Origin: Acanthosepion lycidas
Taxonomy: Eukaryota > Mollusca > Cephalopoda > Sepiida > Sepiidae
Assembly (NCBI GenBank): GCA_963932145.1
Contig: OZ010580.1
Span: 191,001 to 255,000 of the forward strand
DNA length: 64,000 nt
Direction of reading: 5' to 3'
Positions within the stretch are counted from its first letter, which is position 1. Every line of letters begins with the position of its first letter. The notes under the pieces were generated by a model. That model made no database searches and was not told the DNA's origin. It saw nothing but the letters and a program-made list of their open reading frames with translations. The position numbers and the translations under genes were made by a program. Positions 56,015 through 64,000 of this stretch are shown here, piece after piece.

Positions 56015-58115
56015 GAAAATTACGAAAATAAAAGAAAATTAAACCAACGCCTAAACTACAATATAACAGAATCTGGGATGATGCAGCTCGCAAACAGACA
56101 GTAGAGGTCATGAATGCAAAATGGATCAACTTAAGAGAAGTTCTAGTAACATCAACGAATGAGATCATGTCAAAGAAAGAGAGAAAAGAAAAATAAATGA
56201 ATGAAAGATGAACTTTTAGAGCTGATAAAAAGAGACACCAAACAATGTCAAAGAATGGCACAATATAGAATATTAACCAAAAACGTTAGATACATGTTCA
56301 GACAAGCAAAAGATGAATGGTTCAATGATAAGTATGCAGAGCTGAAAATGCCGAGGGACACAGATACAGCAGGCAGGCATAAAATGATGAACGAAATAAC
56401 AGGATATATCGACAGGAGGATATAAAAACTAAAAAGTCAGTACATATAGCTGAAAAGGAAAACATACTTTAAGATCAAACGAGAATGTTGGCGAACTCTT
56501 CGACGACGTCAGAGAGAAACATACAATATATAAAAGTAAGGAAGGACATGTAATAGTAATCTCTAAAATCCGTATTTCACAAGATTAACAGAAACAAAGC
56601 CTCAAAACCAAATGGGATTGTACTAGAGATGCCGTCTGCATTAGACGATTTCGTGATTAACAAGGTTACTGAAATTATAAATTAAATATACAACAGCGGT
56701 AAAATACAGGAAAATCGTAAAAGATCCATCTTCATCTTCAGAGCGATACCTAAGAATCCAAGTGTAAATGAATGCGAACTACAATAGAGAATCAGATTAA
56801 TTAGTCAGATAATTAAGCTTATTAATCGGATTATTACAAAGGATCTATTAGGCGTAATAGGTGTAAATATAGTAAGAATAATGTGGTATTTTTAAAGACA
56901 CCGGGACAAGGAATGATATCTTTATTATCAGAAAGGTATCAGAACGAGTAATATAAACACAGATAGACGTATAGCTATGTTTCATAGATTACCTAAAAGC
57001 ATTTGGTGAGGTACGATGCTAAAAGCTACTGCTCTGAAAACTTTGGCAAATTTATTAGAATAGTCGGTAACATTTCCGAGAGCAAACTGTTTACTTTCGA
57101 ACAAAAAATGATTTGAGCAATATATAAAAATATATAAACAGACGTAGGACATTTATGCCTCTTCTCACCGGATTTATTCTGCCTATAGAGCGAGGCGATC
57201 TTCAGAGAACTCGAAGGCCTACCAGGATTTATTATCGATACACACATTATTAACAACATTAAAAGCTAATTACTTTTAAGCCACCAACCACTCTTTCTGC
57301 TTACATAAGGAGTGATTGCTGAGCTTAAACGTAATTTGCCTTTAATGCTAAATATTTTTTGTATATTTATATATGTATTTATATATATTTGTATATATTT
57401 GTATATATTTATTTTATACATATAAATTATTTATATATATTTGTATCTATTTTTGTGTATTAATCTTAACAGCATAGTATATGCAGATGAGTGTGTTGAC
57501 GGTTGACTCTGAAAGGAAATTGCAAGAACCTATAGACTAGGAACGCGAGAAAGAAGGACTATTAACTTTAAGAAAACAGAATGTATAGTCGTCAATAAGA
57601 GGAACAACACAAGATGTGAGCTACGAATTGGAGATAACAGAATCAAACAGGTACAAAATTTTAAGTATCTGAGTAGTGTCGTAACAGACCAAGAAGAATA
57701 ATGATGCAGATTCGAAGATGGATTGGAATATCGAAAAATGTCATCCAGATGCTAAATAAAGTATTAAGAAATGAGAAAAAAGCTGCAATATAATATCTAT
57801 CTTCCTATATTGTAGTGAATGCGGGGCAACTTCCACACATATGAATATGAGATTTAAAGCGATAGAATAATGCTAAGAATACTATGAACCTGTGAACAAG
57901 GAGGGAGTTTTAAGGAAAATAAGAAAAAAAGACATTTATACTTACAACTAGAATGACACAGCTGCTTAGACCTACAAAGGGTAGGAAGCTGAGAATGATG
58001 ATCGCCGACGTCCTGAAGGGACATAGCACATAGAAGAAGAAGAAGAAGAAGAAGAAGAAGAAGAAGAAGAAGAAGAAGAAGAAGAAGAAGAAGAAGAAGA
58101 AGAAGAAGAAGAAAG
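56015..58115 (+). pseudogene. RTE-type LINE remnant with (GAA)n tail
   Basis: Plus strand. 56201-56425 keeps the pre-RT helical region (MAQYRILTKNVRYMFRQAKD, EWFNDKYAEL, NEITGYIDRR), matching the 'REAKE.W.N..C.EIE' segment of RTE-like LINEs. RNKASKPNGIVLEMPSALDD at 56590-56650 is the 'NKA.G.D.I..E...AL' motif, and CELQ.RIRLISQIIKLINRI at about 56775-56835 is the 'E....R.ISL..H..KL..RI' motif. After large gaps, NSIVYADECV (57470-57495) marks the YADD position, changed to YADE. KKTECIVVNKRNNTRCELRI then GDNRIKQVQNFKYLSSVVT (57570-57685) are the conserved post-catalytic motifs. The copy ends in (GAA)n at 58034-58115, as RTE elements end in short 3' repeats. Many stops and deletions. Confidence 0.87.
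58034..58115. repeat. (GAA)n microsatellite, RTE 3' tail
   Basis: About 26 GAA units directly following the C-terminal end of the RTE-type LINE. The complementary poly-F/poly-L frames through it are not genes. Confidence 0.96.
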
Positions 58116-58119
58116 AAGA

Positions 58120-59480
58120 AGACTCCATTAAATGAAAAACATTCTGAAAATAATCCTACTCTACTGGCTGCTTTCAGGTTATCCAAATAAACGCAGTCTG
58201 TTCAGTCAACTAGGAATTTTCAATACTCATTCTGTAATGATTGGAAAAATAATAATGGTCAAGATTGTTCCTCTTTTCTTTCCTAATGCTATGGTCCGTC
58301 AATAAAATTACCACTTCGGTTAAAGTGGGTCAATGCATTCAAAAGCAAAATGAAATAGGCAAGAACAAAAACAAAAAAGTTCTGGCGTTCAAGTGGTAAT
58401 CTTTACCAGGGAAATGTATTTGTTGTACAATTTATTTATCTTTACAACCAATTACTCTTCTCCGTCTTTTCGTTTAAAAATAACATAACATCAATTCTAT
58501 AATGACAGTTGGTAAAAAAAGAAAAGAAAACAGATGTTATTTAGAACTTGGCGAAAAGTGAGAGAATAGTCAAATAAACTTTAAACTAAGGCTGAACTTA
58601 AAACGGTCAGAACGAATTTATTTGCAATGCCGTAATTCGAAATATTTTTCCCAACATTTTTTTAATTTTTTAGGAAGTGATCGTCAGTTTTTCATGTTGG
58701 GCTGAGCTAACTCTGAAGGCAATTTGCTCTCAGAGGAATTGATTTTAACCTCCCTTCAAAATGAAAAGAAAATAATGAAATAGATTCTCCTCTAGATGAG
58801 AGGAGACAGAAAAATGAGATACATTGCGACTTTGTTCTTTAAAGAGTGGCGCATACATTTCGTACATTAATGTGTAAAAATGATAGATGATGCCAGTATG
58901 AACATGCTAATTCATTTCCACATCCAAAGCCCCTACAAGCATATATGTATGTAAGTATACGAGACTATATGTCAATGAATCGATGTATATAGGAATAATA
59001 TAACACGCTCAAGTATGTAATTCAGGAGTCCCTCATCCCGAGATGAATCTGTAAAACTGCATTAATTATATTGTCATTCTGATGATCACTGGTCCCAGTC
59101 ATCTGAACTGTAACCTTGCCAAGATGTTAAATGGAAAAATAATCGAATTTAAAATTTCCTTGAATTTTTATTCTTATTATAAAACATTGTCAACTACTAT
59201 TGATTTTGGATTCACATTTCTTTCATTTTCAACAACAGCATAAATAGTCGCAATGAAAAGCAACTAAAATAAAAATAAAAGCGATAAAAGTATAAATTGA
59301 TAAGGAGATTTTCAAGTTATTTGTAAATAATAATTAGCAAATATCGAAAATTGCGTCGACTACACAATCAAGAAACTCGAACCGGACACAAGACAAATTA
59401 GGACAAAATACTCACAACAGAGAAAAACGGCAGTAAAACGAAGAAAAAAATAAACTGAGAAATAACTAGGAATGGAGGAA
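58120..59480. other. AT-rich sequence, no gene seen
   Basis: No frame or element recognised. Confidence 0.5.
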
Positions 59481-59489
59481 ATAATTATA

Positions 59490-60154
59490 TGAGCACTTCA
59501 AAAGATAATTGAAAAGAGTGGGATTGTTTATGATTACGTATATGAGAGAAAATGAGTCACTTTTTATAGTGACTCAAAATAATGCCATAAAAAGTAAATA
59601 TATAACAGCTGAGGTAAAACACAAGAACACAGTGAATGTAAACCACGAGGAAATAAAAATCAAACAGCTAAACCATATAACCAAGGGATTTAGCAAATTG
59701 ACCCAGAAAGAATACAAGAATGGTTATGAATGAATGGGAAATTTGTTTACTGAGAACAACTGTGTAAGCGATAATATATTAGCCACATAGACTAAAACCA
59801 GAATGTGTCATACAGAATGGGACATAAAATCTTCAGGTACTACGATACAAACGGATCAACCAATCCAAGCCGCCAGAAAATTTGGTATTAATAAAAAAAT
59901 AAATAAAAAAATAAAAAATCAGGCTAGACAGTGGGTTTAGCTGTTCCGACGATCAACAAAGTAGATCTGACAGAAATAAAAATGATAAATAATTATTACG
60001 ACCTTGAAAGTGAAATGTTGCGAAAGAAGTGAAATGATAGAGTATTATGAGACTGTCACTTATTTGGTATGAAATAAGTATTACTACTTCTGCTGTAGCT
60101 GCTACTTGTACTACTACTACTTCTAATAATAATAATAATAATAACAGCAACAAC

Positions 60155-60190
<36 letters not shown>
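59490..60190 (+). pseudogene. R2-like retrotransposon 3' part, second subfamily
   Basis: Plus strand: ENESLFIVTQNNAIKSKYIT, then LNHITKGFSKLTQKEYKNGY (59540-59730). These equal the 'ETEGLI.AAQ.QA..T.Y' and 'H...GCSKLAQ.EYK.RHD' segments of R2-like elements, with the zinc-knuckle cysteines lost. At about 59780-59890 RLKPECVIQNG and IQTDQPIQAARKFGI correspond to 'HKPE.V.EN' and 'IQTD..I.ARRPDI'. At 59930-60030 QTVGLAVPTINKVDLTEIK and MINNYYDLESEMLRKK correspond to the endonuclease 'DVAVP.D..V..KE.EKI.KY.DL' motif. It ends at a (TAA)n tract. The wording differs enough from the 24, 39, 42 and 51 kb copies to suggest another subfamily. Confidence 0.72.
60122..60190. repeat. (TAA)n microsatellite, retrotransposon tail
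   Basis: Two TAA blocks split by cagcaacaac, about 20 units, following the R2-like 3' end. The poly-N and poly-L frames here are artefacts of the repeat. Confidence 0.95.
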
Positions 60191-60194
60191 TCTG

Positions 60195-61384
60195 ATTCTA
60201 CAGAAAATATTCAAATCTGTTCAAGCATATATCAAGATATAAATTAAAACGAAGATATAAACGGCCTAAACTGGATTGATCTAGAAAGACATTGTACCTC
60301 GAATAAAACTTTACATAAGTTAAACCTAATCGACGGAATACATTTCTGTCAGAAATATATAAGTAATCTTTAATATGACGCCGAACAAACTTTCAATATT
60401 ACCGTAATTATGGAAAGTACAAATTGTCAGCTAATTCTCACTAAGGAATATTGATGAGTACACACGTTATTTATATTTAATCCACAACCATAAAGAAATA
60501 TATTTTTGTTCATTATTTTAAAAGCAATCCTTACATATTTATCAGAAGATCGGTTTTCCAGAGGACCAGTTCATTAATTATTAAAGCAATTAATTATTAA
60601 TTAATTACATTTCTTTTGAGTAATAAAAATCTATTCTTAAGTAGTATGGCTATCATGATTCAGGTCAACCATCAAATATATTGTACATATTTAAAGGTGT
60701 TGGATACATGAGCATTTTAATAGATCATCTGATGCGAGCTTGTTTCTCTGCTTGGCCTGTGTAACTATCGAAGAAATTTGGCATAAACCCAACAAATATC
60801 ATAAATCTGTATGTTTTTGGGTGTATAAATGAATAATATTAGATTTTGCTGCCTTACTTAACTGTCTGGAGATTAGTCCTTTTTAAATCATCGCATTAAG
60901 AGAAAGAACGGCCTTTACAAAACACGTTATTCATTAACATTTTAAAAAATGTACAATTTATTTTCTTAGTTCGAGAATATGTAGCATCATTTGAAGTTTT
61001 TCTAATTAAATTGTTTCCTAAATGAATTTCAATACTTTTATCTTGAGAGACAATCTTTTGGTTTATGTGTTAAGCAATATAATTGGTTGCTAAGTATTAG
61101 CTATCGAAGCCAAATAGAAAAAACAGTCACTACGAAAACCTTTTAAGCAGTTCACTCTTTATAATTCTGAAAGGTGTTGATGTTTTTCTCATTTTATATC
61201 GCAATCATCATTGAATTTAATATCTTTAACTGCGATAACCACTTAAACTACTTTATAAATGTAACAGAATTAATTGAACTAAGATTGGAATTCACCTTAC
61301 ATAAATGCAAATATTACTTTATAATTGGATTCTGATATTTTGATCTTTATCTTTGCCTAAATTTTTTGATTGACTTGTATATGA

Positions 61385-61386
<2 letters not shown>
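60195..61386. other. AT-rich sequence, no gene seen
   Basis: No recognisable feature. A run of attaattattaattaatta lies near 60577-60606. Confidence 0.5.
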
Positions 61387-61387
<1 letters not shown>

Positions 61388-61445
<58 letters not shown>

Positions 61446-61450
61446 TATAA
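61388..61450. repeat. (TA)n microsatellite
   Basis: About 25 TA units followed by catatatataa. Confidence 0.96.
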
Positions 61451-62090
61451 GCGCATTTATACGCCCACTTCTCACTGTTAAGAGCGAAAACGGCGACAAG
61501 TGGTGTCATTTAATGTTTTAACAAAAAAGTTTTACAGTATACACTTTTTTTCATTAAAAAGCAAGGACTTGTTTCTTATTTTTTTAATTCTTGAAATTTT
61601 TCTGGTCCCCATTCCCAATCCAAGAAAATTTGGCGATTTTTTCCAGACAACGCATTCTGAAAGGCATAAAAGCGGTTTTTAAATCATTTTCCCCATTGAT
61701 ATTTATTTTTACTCAGCAGTTAAATATAGAAAAAATTATTCATTTCTTGAAATAATCTTTTATCGTTAGATCAGAAATTTACTGAGCAAATTATGAAAAG
61801 CCTTCTTAAATATGTTCTAGAGAAGTCCTTGTGGTTTTGTTATCGTTGAAGCTTTAGGTGATTTGAAACGCATTCCCATAAAATCATTTGAATCTGATAA
61901 ATTGATTGATTTACCTTTTACGGCTTATCAACTTTTGCATATCATTTAAAGCCAGAAAATGTTTTTAGGTTAGAAGTATTTTGGAGATAATAATGATTTG
62001 CTGATGTAAATCCTACTAAATAATCCATAACTGGGGAAGAAAAGGTTGATTCATACTTTTCTCAAGGGGTATTTGCGCTTAAGTGAATAT
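61451..62090. other. AT-rich sequence, no gene seen
   Basis: The 60-codon frame at 61500-61682 is unassigned. Confidence 0.5.
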
Positions 62091-62093
62091 AAC

Positions 62094-62166
62094 GAATCCG
62101 GTTGGAATTTGAACCCGACTCTCCGATTCCGTGTCGTTATCCATTACGCCACCAGCACATCCGGCT
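62094..62166 (-). repeat. SINE head, tRNA-like (Pol III A and B boxes)
   Basis: On the minus strand tggcgtaatggataacg (62135-62151) matches an internal A box of a tRNA-Arg-like gene, and ggttcaaattcc (62104-62115) matches the B box, at a spacing of about 20 bases. The D-arm and T-arm pieces are recognisable. The anticodon arm is too short, and the ends (ccgg...ccgg) do not form an acceptor stem, so this is not a working tRNA gene. It fits the head of a tRNA-Arg-derived SINE; octopus SINEs of this type (OR1/OR2) are described in the literature. The body and tail of the SINE were not delimited. Confidence 0.6.
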
Positions 62167-62169
62167 GAT

Positions 62170-64000
62170 ATTGCGAAGCGGTTACATATCTAAGTACGGA
62201 CCAGACTCGACGTTCCTTTACTTCGGTGTTTGTGCGAGGGCAGGTGTTTCAAGATATGGCTGTAAGCCTTGATCCTGATAAAACCTGTCAGGGAATAATA
62301 GGAAAAGATTGGTCGCCATTTGAAATATTTATTCAATATTTTCATCTCCATTAAATTGATATGTCTAAATCAACTGAAGAATTGCTTCTCTACTTTTATT
62401 TGGTAGGATCTCTGCATCAATGATCATCCGTAGGAATTTGTGGATGTACGTCATGCCATTACAATTATCTGAAATTAGAACCCCTCCAAATTCCTGTTGA
62501 ATAAAGAATTTTCATAAAACTTATAGGTTTGTCCATAATAATACTTTTTTTTTCAGTCTAAGCACCTATTCTTCAGTCCTGTGATTTATTCGTATAAAAA
62601 GAAAGCACGGAAAATGCTATTCTCTACAAACGTGCATAAATGATAAATTAATATTTTGTTTGCAACTGTATAAGTGATTTCCGCTAATGCTTCCAAAAGC
62701 ATAATTTGCTACATATTTAGAATTTGTTCTTCTCTGGGTAAGTGCTAATCAATTCAAAATGGCAAATAAAATTATCAATAAGAACTAGCTAGATGCGAAC
62801 TCATAATAATCTTGAAAATATTTCACTTATTTCTTAAGCGATTGGCGGAAGTTAGTGATGTTGTTTATCATTTGAGACTACCAATAATTATTTTCTTCTT
62901 CATTTCTACTTCGGGATTCGTTACTATCTCTTCTTTCATTCTACATTGTTCTCTTATCGATGACATTTGCAGAAAAAGTATTTTAATAAATTTAGGAATC
63001 AATTAATTTCTGTTACATTTAACAAGTTGGAAATGTTTCATACTAAGTTGGAAACTGACCGTAAATGACCGCATCAGGGAAATTTGATCATATTTGGAGT
63101 GAGAAGCAGAAGAAATTACTTTGCGGAATAAAAATACATGATCGATTTTTAATTCAGTCTGAACAGCGAAAAAGGTTGGGGTAGATGGAAAGATTCATAG
63201 AAAACACTACATCCATAGACATAATAGGGAAAGTATTTCTGGTGATTAAATTGAGGTGGCAGGGAAGGAAAACTTGTTTCAATTGAAGGTTAAGTTTTTC
63301 TTTCATCTTGTGAATTATTTCTCAAAAAAAACTGTTTTACATATAATCACTTTTGAGCAACTGACTTTGAAGCAGTGCAAGAACCCCTTTGTCAAAATGA
63401 GGAAGAAAGGAACAATTTAGGTAAAATGGGGTAAGCTAAGAAATAGTACAGCAGAAATATGAATAAATGTTAAAAAATTTTGAACCGCATAATATATCGA
63501 GAAATTTTTTCGATTTATCACGAAAAAATAATTAAACAGTAAATAATTACAGTTTATTGATTTAAAAAATGCTGCTTCAACGTGAGTAGCGAATTCCAAC
63601 AATAATTCTTATTCGAAATGGTGTCTGTTTCTTTACGATAAATCAATCTAAGAAGGATATTCGAAAAACTGAATCAACCCAATTTGGCATGTGAAATTTC
63701 CTAGAGAAGATTAATTCTAACTCCTTTCTTCACTGCTCGATCAAAATTAAAAATCGATCACGTAACTTCACATATCCGTGTTAATCAGATTGTTTTCACA
63801 AGAGAAGATTAAGGTTTTCCTTGAAATTCATTGAGACTAAGTATGAAAGTAAGAAGGCTTTTGCCTTTTGCTTTCTTTATATGATGATTGAATTTTTTTA
63901 ATGAAATCATAACAGCCAGGACAATAAAATTACTGATTTATAGACATAATAATAATTCAAGTATTTATTGGATAATGCTAACTTAAACAAAAGTATTTAT
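62170..64000. other. No gene seen
   Basis: 62195-62310 is less AT-rich (ccagactcgacgttccttta and onward) and may be part of the SINE or another repeat. The rest is AT-rich with only short unassigned frames (62812-63006 plus, 63417-63602 minus). Confidence 0.45.

Noticed and set aside
57854..58186. Poly-leucine and poly-phenylalanine frames
   Set aside because: Translations of the complementary strand of the (GAA)n tail of the RTE-type LINE.

Overview
The window looks like intergenic or intronic DNA from a large, AT-rich, repeat-laden animal genome. The mix of elements fits a cephalopod mollusc (octopus-like): two Penelope-like element remnants, several copies of a non-LTR retrotransposon with a C-terminal restriction-like endonuclease, an RTE-type LINE, mariner transposases, mariner-type palindromic MITEs, a tRNA-like SINE head and many long (CA)n(TA)n, (GATA)n and (GAAA)n microsatellites. 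The organism is inferred from these elements only. No complete host protein-coding gene and no intact tRNA or rRNA gene could be supported. Almost all long open frames are antisense shadows of transposon remnants or read through microsatellites. One 86-codon exon-like segment on the minus strand (46963-47220) is the best candidate for host coding sequence.

Layout. 0-9 kb: an 83-bp tandem duplication, a minus-strand jockey/CR1-like LINE remnant (1.05-1.9 kb), a small R2-like fragment (3.8-4.0 kb) and a mariner transposase remnant (8.38-8.66 kb). 9-23 kb: a minus-strand Penelope-like remnant (10.2-11.06 kb), a degenerate hammerhead-like motif (15.79 kb), a perfect palindromic MITE inside a TA tract (16.04 kb), an element with long inverted repeats (18.69-19.37 kb) and a plus-strand Penelope-like remnant (19.56-20.9 kb). 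23-28 kb: the most complete R2-like element, minus strand, with its reverse-transcriptase core deleted and a MITE nested in it. 28-38 kb: mostly unrecognised AT-rich DNA with foldbacks and a 31-bp minisatellite. 38-43 kb: three more R2-like pieces and a LINE fragment with a YADD box. 43-48 kb: a 136-bp foldback, a hammerhead-ribozyme candidate, a CCAAT/X-box cluster and the exon candidate. 48-53 kb: a mariner 5' end, two R2-like pieces arranged head to head, and two MITEs. 53.2-55.35 kb: a GC-rich tandem array. 55.3-64 kb: an RTE-type LINE ending in (GAA)n, another R2-like tail ending in (TAA)n and a SINE head.

The most unusual region is the 53.2-55.35 kb array: about nine divergent units of roughly 235 bp, each with a series of hairpins whose stems are kept by paired substitutions although the copies have diverged. 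This suggests selection on RNA or DNA secondary structure, or hairpin-driven copying. The second is the hammerhead candidate at 43924-43994 (minus strand), with a CUGANGA/GAAA core, a short stem III and a 10-bp outer stem I, as described for Penelope-like elements. Four R2-like copies end at or near (TAA)n tracts, which links many of the trinucleotide microsatellites here to retrotransposition.
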